Assembly: GCF_018127785.1 (NCBI RefSeq)
Contig: NZ_CP072390.1
Span: 930,001 to 994,000, forward strand
DNA from: Prevotella scopos JCM 17725
Lineage (GTDB): Bacteria; Bacteroidota; Bacteroidia; Bacteroidales; Bacteroidaceae
Reading direction: 5' to 3'
DNA: 64,000 nucleotides
The number at the start of each line of letters is the position of its first letter. Positions within the stretch are counted from its first letter, which is position 1. Positions 49,913-59,275 of this stretch are shown piece after piece. Both the position numbers and the translations under genes were made by a program. The notes beneath the pieces are model-generated. The model saw only the letters and a list, made by a program, of their open reading frames with translations, searched no databases and was not told the origin of the DNA.

Positions 49913-50102
49913 TGATAAGGTTTTCTGTCTTTCTTTTACTTTTAAATCGTATATCTATTTCCATGTCTTCCTTAATAAAAAGAAAGATGAATATAAACGT
50001 CACTTTATTAGGAGTAACATTGTCTGTGCATTGGACATATTCATTAAGAATAAATACACAGACTATGCTTTATAAAGTCTGGTGTCAACCACAAACATCT
50101 CC

Positions 50103-51950
50103 TTACTCTACTGTTACAGACTTAGCCAGATTTCTTGGCTGATCAACATCTTTGCCTTTACAAACAGCGATATGATAAGCCAACAGCTGCAATGGAACCG
50201 TTGCTACTAAGGGCTCAAGACATTCCATCATGTCAGGAAGTTCTATAACAGCATCTGCTATTTTAGAGATGGTTGTATCTCCCTTTGAAACTAAAGCAAT
50301 CACACGTCCTTGGCGCGCCTTTATTTCTTGGATATTACTACGAACCTTTTCATACATCCCATTATGAGTTGCAATAGCTACGACAGGCATATCTGAATCT
50401 ATCAAAGCTATTGGTCCATGTTTCATCTCTGCCGCTGGATAGCCTTCAGCATGTATATAGGATATTTCCTTCAACTTCAGTGCACCTTCCAAAGCTACAG
50501 GATAACTATAACCTCGACCAAGATAGAGGAAGTTGCGGGCATACGTAAATGTGCGGGCTAAGTCTGCTATCTGATCGTTTGTCTTTAACACTTCTTCTAT
50601 AACAGATGGCATCTCTGCCAACCCTTTTATCACTTTATTATACTCGCCTCCACTAATACTTCCTTTTGCATTAGCCAATGCAAGTGCAAACATTGTCAAC
50701 ACAGTAACCTGTCCTGTGAAGGCCTTTGTTGATGCTACACCAATCTCAGGCCCCACATGAATATAAGTTCCTGTATCTGTAGCACGAGGAATGCTTGAGC
50801 CTATCGCATTACAGATTCCATAAATAAAAGCACCCTTTGATTTTGCAAGTTCTACTGCAGCAAGTGTATCTGCTGTTTCGCCACTCTGTGAGATGGCAAT
50901 TACAACATCACCATCACCAACCACTGGATTGCCATAACGGAATTCACTTGCATACTCGACCTGAACAGGGATACGACAATACTCCTCAATCAGCTGCTTA
51001 CCAATTAGTCCTGCATGCCAACTTGTACCACAAGCAACAATAATTATACGCTTCGCATTCAACAACTTATCACGATGATCCATCAAGGCTCTCAGCGTCA
51101 CCTGAGTATGTTCTGGATGTACACGTCCTCGCATACAATTCTTCAAACACTGTGGCTGTGCAAAAATCTCTTTGAGCATAAAGTGAGGGAAGCCTCCTTT
51201 CTCTATCTCTCCAAGATTAATATCTACTGTACGTACCTCTGGTGACAGTTCTTCATTTAGAATATTAACAACCTTCAGCTCTTCTCCTAACTTCATAACG
51301 GCAATATTGCCATCGTCCAAATATACAACCTTATCCGTAAACTCTACAATAGGGCTGGCATCCGAGCCAAGAAAGAACTCTCCATCACCGATGCCCACTA
51401 CTAATGGGCTCTGCTTACGTGCAGCAATAATAGTATCTGGGTTGCGCTTATCAAGTATAGCTATGGCATATGCACCAATTACCTGATAAAGAGCTAACTG
51501 AACAGCTTCCAGCAAACTAAGATTTTTCTTTGTTTGTATATAATCAATCAATTGCACTAATACTTCTGTATCAGTTTCTGACTGAAATGTCATTCCTTTT
51601 TCTATGAGATTATGCTTGATTTCTGCATAGTTCTCAATGATGCCATTATGAATAATAGCAAGATTCTTCGACTGTGAATAATGCGGATGAGCATTTAATG
51701 AAGAAGGTTCACCATGTGTTGCCCAACGTGTATGTGCAATACCAACATTACCAGTTATGTCCTTATCTGAACAAAACTCTTCCAGGTCGGCAACCTTTCC
51801 TTTTGTCTTATAAACATTCAATTCCCTACCTTTATTTATCAATGCAACACCAGCACTGTCATATCCCCTATATTCAAGGCGCTGTAAGCCTTTTATTAAA
51901 ATAGGATAAGCTTCACGCTTTGTTCCAATGTATCCTACGATTCCACACAT
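50103..51950 (-). CDS. glmS: Glutamine--fructose-6-phosphate aminotransferase
   Basis: A 615-residue enzyme making glucosamine-6-phosphate for peptidoglycan and lipopolysaccharide. ATG 51950 gives the mature MCGIVGYIG with catalytic Cys2; an upstream ATG at 51974 would block it. The glutaminase domain has LEYRGYDSAGVAL and HTRWATHGEPS; two SIS domains follow (IIVACGTSWHAGLIG near 295, LGRGYSYPVALEGALKLKE near 470) and the C-terminus is the conserved NLAKSVTVE. The purF start lies 190 bases beyond its stop. Confidence 0.97.
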   Translation of the reverse strand: MCGIVGYIGTKREAYPILIKGLQRLEYRGYDSAGVALINKGRELNVYKTKGKVADLEEFCSDKDITGNVGIAHTRWATHGEPSSLNAHPHYSQSKNLAIIHNGIIENYAEIKHNLIEKGMTFQSETDTEVLVQLIDYIQTKKNLSLLEAVQLALYQVIGAYAIAILDKRNPDTIIAARKQSPLVVGIGDGEFFLGSDASPIVEFTDKVVYLDDGNIAVMKLGEELKVVNILNEELSPEVRTVDINLGEIEKGGFPHFMLKEIFAQPQCLKNCMRGRVHPEHTQVTLRALMDHRDKLLNAKRIIIVACGTSWHAGLIGKQLIEEYCRIPVQVEYASEFRYGNPVVGDGDVVIAISQSGETADTLAAVELAKSKGAFIYGICNAIGSSIPRATDTGTYIHVGPEIGVASTKAFTGQVTVLTMFALALANAKGSISGGEYNKVIKGLAEMPSVIEEVLKTNDQIADLARTFTYARNFLYLGRGYSYPVALEGALKLKEISYIHAEGYPAAEMKHGPIALIDSDMPVVAIATHNGMYEKVRSNIQEIKARQGRVIALVSKGDTTISKIADAVIELPDMMECLEPLVATVPLQLLAYHIAVCKGKDVDQPRNLAKSVTVE

Positions 51951-52122
51951 AATTCTTATACAATCAGTTACCACAAATTAAAAAAAAGAACACCTCTCAC
52001 ACCCCTCTCTTTTTAGTAGTACCCAAAGGCCTACCCAAGACGTGGATGTCAAAGATATTCTCATTCCTATTATATTTTATCCAAAGAAAGGCTATAAACA
52101 TAGCCTCGGTAAGGATAGTATT

Positions 52123-52923
52123 TTATTTTCTCAATACGTTTACGAGTAACGATGCAACTGATGTCACGATACCAATGAAAGAGAACCAAAGAGTAGTAGA
52201 ACTACCAACACCTGAGTTCTTAGCCTTTACACTGTTTGGCTGAACATAGAGTACATCATTCTGCTGAAGATAATAGTAAGGTGAGTTAAGCAGGTTTGCA
52301 TCATTGAGATTCAAACGTACAACATGCTTCTGACCTGTTGGATCTTCACGAATCAACATGATGTTATCACGCTTTCCATAAACACCAAGATCACCAGCTT
52401 GCGCAATTGCTTCCAAAACACTCATCTTCTCTGTTGATACAGGGATAACACCTGGCTGACCAACTTCACCAAGAACGGTTATATGATAACTACTCATACG
52501 AACAGTTACGATTGGATTCTCAGTGCGTGCCAAATATGGCTGAATCTTACTCTTGATAAGGTCTTCGCATTCAGGCTTTGTCAAACCACTGACATGAATC
52601 TTACCAATCACAGGGAAATTGATGAAACCTGAGTTGTCAACCAAGTAACCTTGTAGCGAACCACCACCTGAACTAACCTGTTTGCCACCTCCCAACTGGT
52701 TACGTACCTGCAAATTGAAAGGAGCTGCAGCTTCTGGATCAGTAGTATTCACTGTAATCGTCAACTCATCTTTTGGCATGATGCGTGCATCATACAGACC
52801 TCGTGAGGCAGCAAGACTAATAGAATCAGCATTTTCTAAGTAAGTAAAGCCTTTACTTGAGCCACATCCCGTCATGGCCATAATCATAGCCGTAACTATG
52901 AGGGAGAAAATAATCTTTTTCAT
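52123..52923 (-). CDS. Polysaccharide export lipoprotein (Wza/BexD-like)
   Basis: A 266-residue outer-membrane polysaccharide export protein. From ATG 52923 it starts MKKIIFSLIVTAMIMAMTGCG with a lipobox Cys near residue 20. The Poly_export domain has DARIMPKDELTITVNTTDPEA near 50, SLQGYLVDNSGFINFPVIGKI near 105, and one SLBB-type domain VTVRMSSYHITVLGEVGQPGVI near 160. A C-terminal helix (TTLWFSFIGIVTSVASLLVNVL) could span the membrane, as in Wza. It forms the exit channel for capsule or exopolysaccharide. A matching Wzc kinase is not next to it; other polysaccharide genes are at 60.7-64 kb. Confidence 0.92.
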   Translation of the reverse strand: MKKIIFSLIVTAMIMAMTGCGSSKGFTYLENADSISLAASRGLYDARIMPKDELTITVNTTDPEAAAPFNLQVRNQLGGGKQVSSGGGSLQGYLVDNSGFINFPVIGKIHVSGLTKPECEDLIKSKIQPYLARTENPIVTVRMSSYHITVLGEVGQPGVIPVSTEKMSVLEAIAQAGDLGVYGKRDNIMLIREDPTGQKHVVRLNLNDANLLNSPYYYLQQNDVLYVQPNSVKAKNSGVGSSTTLWFSFIGIVTSVASLLVNVLRK

Positions 52924-53031
52924 TTGAACAAATAACGTGTAGTCAACTATCAACATTAATTTTAGCAAAACAAAAACGAACGAAAACACTAGGACATCTT
53001 CCCTATTTTATCGATCGAAATATATTCTTTG

Positions 53032-53063
53032 CAAAAATACAACTATTTTCTGATAACCGCAAA
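53032..53063 (-). promoter_or_regulatory. Promoter of the export gene
   Basis: Minus-strand -7 box TATTTTTG (53032-53039) and -33 TTTG (53060-53063), 20 bases apart. Leader of about 100 bases. Confidence 0.6.
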
Positions 53064-53205
53064 TGAATATCTGTTTTTCTTTTTAGATTCTTCAAGACAA
53101 AATAATGGAGTAGCTACCCACGCTCATGTGTTGAAGATTCTCAAATGCAATTCTATATCCATAACGCTTGTCTATCGACACTAGCAAGATGCGTAAATGC
53201 TTTCA

Positions 53206-54309
53206 TTACCGAATATCTGCTACCACATACTCTGACCTTGTGCCGATACGGAATTTACCACCCCAAATACCTATTCCTGAAGACACATAATAATGTGTAT
53301 TACCTTTCTGTAAAGGGCCAAAAGCATCCTCGTAGATAATATCTTCTATCCAACTAACCGGCCACACTTGTCCATAATGAGTATGTCCAGAGAGTTGAAA
53401 GTCAATGCCTGCCTGCTGCGCCTCTTCCAAATAGTAAGGTTGATGATCCATTAAAATCGTATAATAGCCCTTTGGTGCAGACTCCATTAGATGCTGAAGA
53501 CTAGCACGCTTCTTATTCGTTCTGTCATCACGCCCGACAACAAGAATCGTATCGCCACCTGCCAATGGAACCAAGCTATGATTATCTATTAGTAAATGAA
53601 TACCTGCATCTTGATAAAACTTCTTTGCACGTGGTTCACCACTTATATACTCATGATTACCCAAACATGCATAAACAGGTGCTTTCAGACGACGAAACTC
53701 AGCTGCCATATCTTGGTCTATGAGCGCACGAATACTACCATCAATAATATCTCCTGCTATGAGAATAGCCTCAGGCTGCTCTTCATTCACCTTATCAACC
53801 CACTTTCTAAACTCATCTGCACGATTATGATAACCTAAATGAAGGTCGGTCATCATCACCAAACGATGTTGCTTTTTCATCGCTTTAGCAGACTGTAAAC
53901 TCAAGGGTACACGCTCTTTATGCAAATAATTGAAATATCCATAAACGAACAATCCTATCATAATGACAACTACTGACACTGTACCTGTCCAACTATTATA
54001 AAGAAAAGAACGAGGAACAAGATGAAGTAATCTTCCCAAGTCAAGCGCAAGGAAAAATAACAACAGATACAGCCCAATAAACACAGCAGAATTGCCAAGT
54101 TCATACAACGTCACTGCTATTGGCATTGGCTTATTATCCAAACCTAATATAAAATTAGTAAAGAAGCATACGATGAAAAGTAATAATACTCCAACAACAA
54201 TCCACTTACCTACTACAGCAAGAGGCAAAATCTGCCACACATGCCAACTTACATATCCACAGCCCAGTAGAAGGACCAAAAGAAATACTATTATCCAACC
54301 AAAACCCAT
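53206..54309 (-). CDS. Membrane-anchored metallophosphoesterase
   Basis: A 367-residue protein with four or five N-terminal membrane helices (residues 1-130) and a calcineurin-like phosphoesterase domain. Metal-binding motifs are MMTDLHLGYH near 152, LIAGDIIDGS near 185, ACLGNHEY near 215 and LSGHTHYGQVWP near 305. It resembles the YkuE/UDP-diacylglucosamine hydrolase-like group. Location is inner membrane with the catalytic domain probably periplasmic or cytosolic, not decided by sequence. It lies 16 bases after the MATE gene, probably in one operon. Confidence 0.88.
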   Translation of the reverse strand: MGFGWIIVFLLVLLLGCGYVSWHVWQILPLAVVGKWIVVGVLLLFIVCFFTNFILGLDNKPMPIAVTLYELGNSAVFIGLYLLLFFLALDLGRLLHLVPRSFLYNSWTGTVSVVVIMIGLFVYGYFNYLHKERVPLSLQSAKAMKKQHRLVMMTDLHLGYHNRADEFRKWVDKVNEEQPEAILIAGDIIDGSIRALIDQDMAAEFRRLKAPVYACLGNHEYISGEPRAKKFYQDAGIHLLIDNHSLVPLAGGDTILVVGRDDRTNKKRASLQHLMESAPKGYYTILMDHQPYYLEEAQQAGIDFQLSGHTHYGQVWPVSWIEDIIYEDAFGPLQKGNTHYYVSSGIGIWGGKFRIGTRSEYVVADIR

Positions 54310-54325
54310 TTTACAATCTTTAAAA

Positions 54326-55678
54326 TTAAAATATTACTAAATATCGACGTACCCAGAGAATAGAGGCTATTCCTCTCATTCCAAGAAACGACAGAAAAGC
54401 TATCCATAAGGCATCATTTCCAAAACTATTCCAAAACAGATAATAAACAACAAAGAATACTATCATTGCCATAGCTGTTGAGAATAACATTCCCTTAGTT
54501 GCTGTCAACCCAATAAATACACCATCTAACACAAAAGCTGCCATTCCAGCCATGGGAATAAGGTAAGCCCAAAAGAGATAGGGCTGTGCTGCTGCCACAA
54601 CAGATCCATCACTGGTAAGAAGATGAAGGAACCCTACACCTCCAAAGACGTAAACTGCAGTAAACATCAATGCCATAATGACACCAAAGCCAAACAATCG
54701 ACGAACTGTTATACGCAGCCCTTTTGTATCACCAGCACCATAGTACTTACCACTAAGTGCCTCTCCTGCGTATGCAAAGCCATCCATCAGATAAGAGAAA
54801 AGCGTAAACAAAGTCATCAATAATGTATTCACTGCCAACATCATTGCTCCTTGTTTTCCTCCAGCTGAGGTGAAAAAGAAATTTACTGCCACCAAACAAA
54901 GGGTTCGCAAGAAGATATCCTTATTGACACGAAAGAACTCTCTCCATTCTCCCCTCATTACAAGTACACGACAGAATGTAGTCTGCAACACCATAAGACC
55001 ACTTTTCTCCGAAGTTAGCCCCTGTTCTTTCTCAGACGAAATCCGTCTATATGCGGCATATAAAGAAACCATGAAACCAACCCATTGAGCCAGAACTGTA
55101 CCCGCAGCAACACCACTAATCTTCCAGCCAAGAACAAAAACAAAGATTAAAGAGGCAAGGATATTGACCACATTCTGCAATACAGCCACTACCATTGGAG
55201 TACGCGTATCCTGCATTCCGATAAACCATCCAGTCAGTCCATAAAGTCCTAACATTGCAGGAGCGCCCCATATAACAATCCTAAAATAGGTAGCAACAAA
55301 ACTCCACGAAGCTTCTGGCGTATTCATTAGCCGAAGCATCCCCCACTCTATGCCACGCTGTGCGACAATAAAGAGGATTCCCATCCCTAACCCAATCATC
55401 AGCGTGCGTAAAAGAATATTCAGACACTCCTGCTCATCTTGCCTGCCATACGCTTGTGATGTCATACCACTCGTACCCATACGTAAGAATCCTAACAACC
55501 AGTACATGACATTAAATACCATTGAACCAACAGCTATTGCACTGATATAAGTCTCATTACCAATATGTCCCACCACAGCTAAGTCAACAAGACCTAACAG
55601 TGGTACCGTCACATTACTTATTATAGACGGGATGGCAAGGCGAAGAATCTCCTTGTTCCAGTTATCCATCAATTGCAT
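54326..55678 (-). CDS. MATE-family efflux transporter (DinF-like)
   Basis: A 450-residue multidrug and toxin extrusion protein with 12 hydrophobic segments. The N-half has LAIPSIISNVTVPLLGLVDLAVVGHIG near residue 12, the MATE-typical Asp/Pro helix, and the C-half repeats the pattern with FTLFSYLMDGFAYAGEALSGKYYGAGD near 290, the DinF marker. It would export cationic compounds using sodium or protons. It starts four bases after the 46-residue small gene and is followed by the phosphoesterase. Confidence 0.92.
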   Translation of the reverse strand: MQLMDNWNKEILRLAIPSIISNVTVPLLGLVDLAVVGHIGNETYISAIAVGSMVFNVMYWLLGFLRMGTSGMTSQAYGRQDEQECLNILLRTLMIGLGMGILFIVAQRGIEWGMLRLMNTPEASWSFVATYFRIVIWGAPAMLGLYGLTGWFIGMQDTRTPMVVAVLQNVVNILASLIFVFVLGWKISGVAAGTVLAQWVGFMVSLYAAYRRISSEKEQGLTSEKSGLMVLQTTFCRVLVMRGEWREFFRVNKDIFLRTLCLVAVNFFFTSAGGKQGAMMLAVNTLLMTLFTLFSYLMDGFAYAGEALSGKYYGAGDTKGLRITVRRLFGFGVIMALMFTAVYVFGGVGFLHLLTSDGSVVAAAQPYLFWAYLIPMAGMAAFVLDGVFIGLTATKGMLFSTAMAMIVFFVVYYLFWNSFGNDALWIAFLSFLGMRGIASILWVRRYLVIF

Positions 55679-55682
55679 CTCA

Positions 55683-55823
55683 CTACTCTCGGATGTAATC
55701 CTTAGCTACAAGGTCGTAATACAATGCCTCTAACTCTGGCAGCGACAGTCGCTCTATTGAATGTTCCAACACACGAATCAGCTCTGCCCGACGTGTATCA
55801 TTCTCAATTTTATCAAAATTCAT
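55683..55823 (-). CDS. 46-residue small protein at the head of the MATE operon
   Basis: A short frame from ATG 55823 to TAG 55683 encoding MNFDKIENDTRRAELIRVLE, then HSIERLSLPELEALYYDLV and a short charged end. It is helical and charged, with normal codon use, and sits four bases before the MATE start, so translational coupling is likely. No family recognised; the similarity to heptad-type helices suggests a small helical protein or partner. It is too short for most gene callers. Confidence 0.7.
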   Translation of the reverse strand: MNFDKIENDTRRAELIRVLEHSIERLSLPELEALYYDLVAKDYIRE

Positions 55824-55882
55824 ATCTTACGTTTATATGCCATAGAACAAATACTATACCGAAGCAAAAGTAATTGAAATTA

Positions 55883-55913
55883 TTGTAAAATCAAAAGATA
55901 TTCGCTAATTTTG
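55883..55913 (+). promoter_or_regulatory. Promoter of the FKBP gene
   Basis: -33 TTG (55883-55885), 20-base spacer, -7 box TAATTTTG (55906-55913), 36 bases before the ATG at 55949. Confidence 0.6.
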
Positions 55914-55948
55914 CGTGTGCAACGTGTTCAAGTAAATAACTAGACGAT

Positions 55949-56350
55949 ATGGGAAAGAAACAAGAATATAAATTAAAGAATGAGGAATACCTTCGAGAAC
56001 TGAGTCAGAAAGAAGGAATAAAGACACTTCCAAATGATTTACTTTACGAAATAATCAAGGAAGGAAGCGGTGAGGGAAAAGTGACAGCACGTTCCATTGT
56101 CACTTGCCATTATCGTGGAAGTCTTATTACGGGTAAAGTGTTCGATGATAGTTGGCAAAGGGGTATCCCTGAGGCTTTCCGTGTGAACGAGTTGATTACG
56201 GGCTTTCAAACAGCGCTCCTAGCAATGCATAAAGGCGACCATTGGCGTGTTTACATTCCGTATCAGGCGGGCTATGGCACAAAGCGTGATGGTGCTATTC
56301 CCGCTTTTTCCACTTTGATTTTCGAGATTGAACTCTTTGATATCGGATGA
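55949..56350 (+). CDS. FKBP-type peptidyl-prolyl isomerase
   Basis: A 133-residue isomerase without a signal peptide. The FKBP domain covers residues 40-133: VTCHYRGSLITGKVFDDSW near 52, GFQTALLAMHKGDHWRVYIPYQAGYG near 84, and the closing FSTLIFEIELFDIG. It catalyses proline cis-trans isomerisation, probably in the cytosol. The N-terminal 35 residues are charged and helical, as in short FklB/FkpA-like forms of Bacteroidota. Monocistronic. Confidence 0.93.
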   Translation: MGKKQEYKLKNEEYLRELSQKEGIKTLPNDLLYEIIKEGSGEGKVTARSIVTCHYRGSLITGKVFDDSWQRGIPEAFRVNELITGFQTALLAMHKGDHWRVYIPYQAGYGTKRDGAIPAFSTLIFEIELFDIG

Positions 56351-56507
56351 GACAATGATCCGTTCTTTAACAGAAAATTAACCAAACCCATTTCATTAAA
56401 TGCGACTTTGATAGTTATCACAAGTGCGCCTTTTGTATGAAGGAACAAGAAATATTATTTAGAAATCATTTCGACTTATCTATATAGTACACTTGGCATA
56501 TTTTTTG

Positions 56508-56515
56508 TAACTTTG
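56508..56515 (+). promoter_or_regulatory. -7 box of the COG0523 GTPase gene
   Basis: TAACTTTG, 33 bases before the ATG at 56549. No clear -33 at the right distance. If the gene is zinc-regulated, a Zur site would be expected here; I could not identify one with confidence. Confidence 0.45.
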
Positions 56516-56548
56516 TAATCCTAGAAATATAAAACAAAACAATATAAA

Positions 56549-57784
56549 ATGAAAGTAAAAGAAACTCCTGTCCTCCTGCTGACAGGTTATTTAGGCAGTG
56601 GTAAGACTACTTTAGTAAACAAGATTCTTGCCAACAAGAAAGGCATTAAGTTTGCCGTTATCGTCAACGATATTGGCGAAGTAAATATTGATGCCGACCT
56701 CATTGAGGCAGGCGGTGTTGTTGACCAGAAGGACGATTCACTTGTTGCGCTTCAGAATGGCTGCATCTGCTGTACACTGAAGATGGACTTAGTGCAGCAA
56801 CTGAATGAAATCGTTTCACAGAAGAAGTTTGACTATATCGTCATTGAGGCAAGTGGCATCTGCGAACCAGCTCCAATCGCACAAACGATTTGTGCTTATC
56901 CTCAGATGTATCCAGACTTAGCAAAGAATGGTAAGGCTGTACTCGATGCTATTGTAACAGTTGTTGATGCACGCCGTATGTGTGACGAATTCTCAGCTGG
57001 TAACGACCTTCTGAAGAAGGATTTGCAAGAAGATGACATCGAGAACTTACTTATTCAGCAAATTGAGTTCTGTAATATAATCCTCCTAAACAAAGTTGAT
57101 GACGTCAGCAAGGAAGAATTAGGATTGGTGAAGGAGATTATCCGCTCACTTCAACCAAAGGCAGAGATGATAGAATGTAACTATGGTGATGTTGATTTAG
57201 ACAAGATTATCAACACAGGCAACTTCGATTTCGACAAGGTTGCTACCTCAGCAACATGGATTGCCGAGATTGAGGGTAACGAGCATGAAGATGATGAGCA
57301 TGAAGGTCATGAGCATCATCACGACCATCACGACCACGAAGATCATCATGAGCACCACCACCATTGCCATCATCATCATGGCTTGGAAAATGAAGAGAGT
57401 GGTGAAGCCTTGGAATACAACATCCAGACCTTCGTCTATTATGCACGCCGCCCGTTTGACATCAACTTCTTTGATGATTTCGTAGCACGCCAGTGGCCAA
57501 AGCAGATTATCCGTTGTAAAGGTCTCTGTTACTTTGCTAATGAAAAGGATATTTGCTACGTCTTTGAACAAGCAGGTAAGCAAGTAAGTCTTCGCAATGC
57601 TGGTCAATGGTATGCCACCATGCCTCCATTCCAGTTGCGTGAATTATTAGAGAACAATCCAAAACTTAAAAAGGATTGGGAAGAACCCTACGGTGACAGA
57701 ATGCAGAAATTAGTATTTATTGGTCAAGACCTTGACAAAGAGGCCATAACCAAAGCTTTGGATACCTGTCTTACTGATTTCTAA
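56549..57784 (+). CDS. COG0523/CobW-like GTPase with a His-rich metal loop
   Basis: A 411-residue G3E GTPase, a candidate zinc or other metal chaperone. Walker A is TGYLGSGKTTLVNK at residues 12-25, the metal-binding CxCC is in LQNGCICCTLK near 73, Walker B-like VIEASGICEPAP near 97, and NKVD near 175. Residues 238-268 are an extreme His-rich insertion (HEGHEHHHDHHDHEDHHEHH followed by further His), likely able to bind several metal ions. The CobW C-terminal domain starts near 285 (YNIQTFVYYARRPFD). Monocistronic with a hairpin terminator. Confidence 0.92.
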   Translation: MKVKETPVLLLTGYLGSGKTTLVNKILANKKGIKFAVIVNDIGEVNIDADLIEAGGVVDQKDDSLVALQNGCICCTLKMDLVQQLNEIVSQKKFDYIVIEASGICEPAPIAQTICAYPQMYPDLAKNGKAVLDAIVTVVDARRMCDEFSAGNDLLKKDLQEDDIENLLIQQIEFCNIILLNKVDDVSKEELGLVKEIIRSLQPKAEMIECNYGDVDLDKIINTGNFDFDKVATSATWIAEIEGNEHEDDEHEGHEHHHDHHDHEDHHEHHHHCHHHHGLENEESGEALEYNIQTFVYYARRPFDINFFDDFVARQWPKQIIRCKGLCYFANEKDICYVFEQAGKQVSLRNAGQWYATMPPFQLRELLENNPKLKKDWEEPYGDRMQKLVFIGQDLDKEAITKALDTCLTDF

Positions 57785-57841
57785 TTGCTTTATACGCATC
57801 AATCTATTATTAGAGATTGAACCTACTTTATTGATCAAGTT

Positions 57842-57903
57842 GATTGTCTGTCTTTGTAACAAGTGTGTAGTCAATTACACCGGGTTAGAAGACAGACAAT
57901 TTT
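57842..57903. terminator. Hairpin after the COG0523 gene
   Basis: ATTGTCTGTCTT (about 57844-57855) pairs with AAGACAGACAAT (about 57890-57901), followed by TTTTATTG. The remaining gap to 58209 has no gene or further structure that I can support. Confidence 0.7.
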
Positions 57904-58209
57904 ATTGACAAAGACATAGACAGCATAATGGGTCTCGGAGCGTACGAGGTTTAGATGTAAATCTGTATCAGAATATAGTTCCCTTAATTAATAAGACAAC
58001 TTTTTGTAGCTATCTTATTATAGACAATAGACAGAATGACATAAGAACATATTCTTCAATGACATATTTTAGCAAGCAAATGCTCAATTTATTAGTTAAG
58101 CATTATTGCAGTTTGTACATTGCACTATGATCTAGACTTAGTTCTGTACATTATGCCTTAAACGTCAAACACCACTAGGGATATCGTTTTTTTACTCCGC
58201 TCTCCGCTC
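57904..58209. other. Non-coding gap before the glucosaminidase gene end
   Basis: About 300 bases without a gene on either strand; nothing convincing seen. Confidence 0.3.
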
Positions 58210-59163
58210 TTAATATAAACGCACCTCGTCACCTATTCTTAATCCACGTTCAGCAATTGATTCGTTCTTCTTTATAAGACTCTTCAAACGAATACCATAC
58301 CGCTGCGCAATATCGTATAAGCTCTCAGATTTACGTACATAATAAGGGCGTTTCTTAAACTCTTTCGGAGCTTTCTTCTGTTTCTTCTTCAACCAGATAA
58401 ATTCACCTGGGATAAGACGATCATGCTTATCACGCTCGTTGTACTTAGCCAGTTTACCCGCACTAATCTCTAATTCTTTACTTAAAGACTTAAATGAATC
58501 TCCCTGTCTTACAACAATATAGTAATTTTCATTATATTTATTTATAGTGTGTGCGCCTAAAACCTGAACAGAATTCAAACGACCATTACCAATACTAGGT
58601 ATAGTAGTGTTTTCACCACTATGATGAGCCATGAAGCGATCGTAACTTTTGGCAGTATCATACACGTAAAGCTTATAAAGCTCTATGATATTTATCAAAC
58701 TCTGTGCATAAACAGGATTAGTAGCATAACCAGCACGCTTCAAGCCGTATGCCCAACCACGATAATCTGTCCTATCCAAACTAAACAGACTTTGATAACG
58801 TGGACGCTCACGCAGAAACCTACAATGATCTTCATAGCTCTCTAAAGCACTATTGTATGCACGGAAGCACTCTCCCCTTTCATCATCATCATGTGAGATT
58901 GTACGCCCCGTCCACCCATGACATTTGATGCCGAAGTGATTATTCCCAAGAAGAACAAGCCTGCCTCGTCCCGCTCCACTCTCAAGCAGTCCTTGTGCTA
59001 GAGTGATACTGGCTGGCACACCATACTTCAGCATACCTTCGATAGCCATGTCTTTATACTGATTAATATACGATTGATAAGTCTGATTCCACTTTGCTTG
59101 TCCAACTACAACGCCGGGTAATATATAGAGGAATGAAAGGATAAAAAAGATATATCGCTTCAT
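58210..59163 (-). CDS. LysM-containing glucosaminidase (peptidoglycan hydrolase)
   Basis: A 317-residue secreted muralytic enzyme. Signal peptide MKRYIFFILSFLYILPGVVVGQ. Residues 30-165 are a glucosaminidase (FlgJ/LytG-like) domain with ITLAQGLLESGAGRG near 52 carrying the catalytic Glu and NNHFGIKCHGWTG near 75. Two LysM repeats follow: YYIVVRQGDSFKSLSKELEI near 217 and YYVRKSESLYDIAQRYGIRL near 275, for binding to peptidoglycan. It would cut N-acetylglucosaminyl bonds in the cell wall during growth or division. Confidence 0.93.
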   Translation of the reverse strand: MKRYIFFILSFLYILPGVVVGQAKWNQTYQSYINQYKDMAIEGMLKYGVPASITLAQGLLESGAGRGRLVLLGNNHFGIKCHGWTGRTISHDDDERGECFRAYNSALESYEDHCRFLRERPRYQSLFSLDRTDYRGWAYGLKRAGYATNPVYAQSLINIIELYKLYVYDTAKSYDRFMAHHSGENTTIPSIGNGRLNSVQVLGAHTINKYNENYYIVVRQGDSFKSLSKELEISAGKLAKYNERDKHDRLIPGEFIWLKKKQKKAPKEFKKRPYYVRKSESLYDIAQRYGIRLKSLIKKNESIAERGLRIGDEVRLY

Positions 59164-59190
59164 AAAATTTCTATTTTAAATTTTCTAACG

Positions 59191-59198
59191 CAAAATTA
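59191..59198 (-). promoter_or_regulatory. -7 box of the glucosaminidase gene
   Basis: Minus-strand TAATTTTG, 28 bases before the ATG at 59163. Confidence 0.5.
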
Positions 59199-59263
59199 CT
59201 CCTTTTATTACATAGCGCAAAGTGAAATATCCTAAATCTCACAAAGATTTCAAAACTTATACG

Positions 59264-59271
59264 TAACTTTG
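59264..59271 (+). promoter_or_regulatory. -7 box directly before the FolK-like start codon
   Basis: TAACTTTG ends four bases before the ATG at 59276. The expected start of transcription is at or just after the ATG, implying a leaderless or nearly leaderless mRNA. Confidence 0.45.
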
Positions 59272-59275
59272 TATT

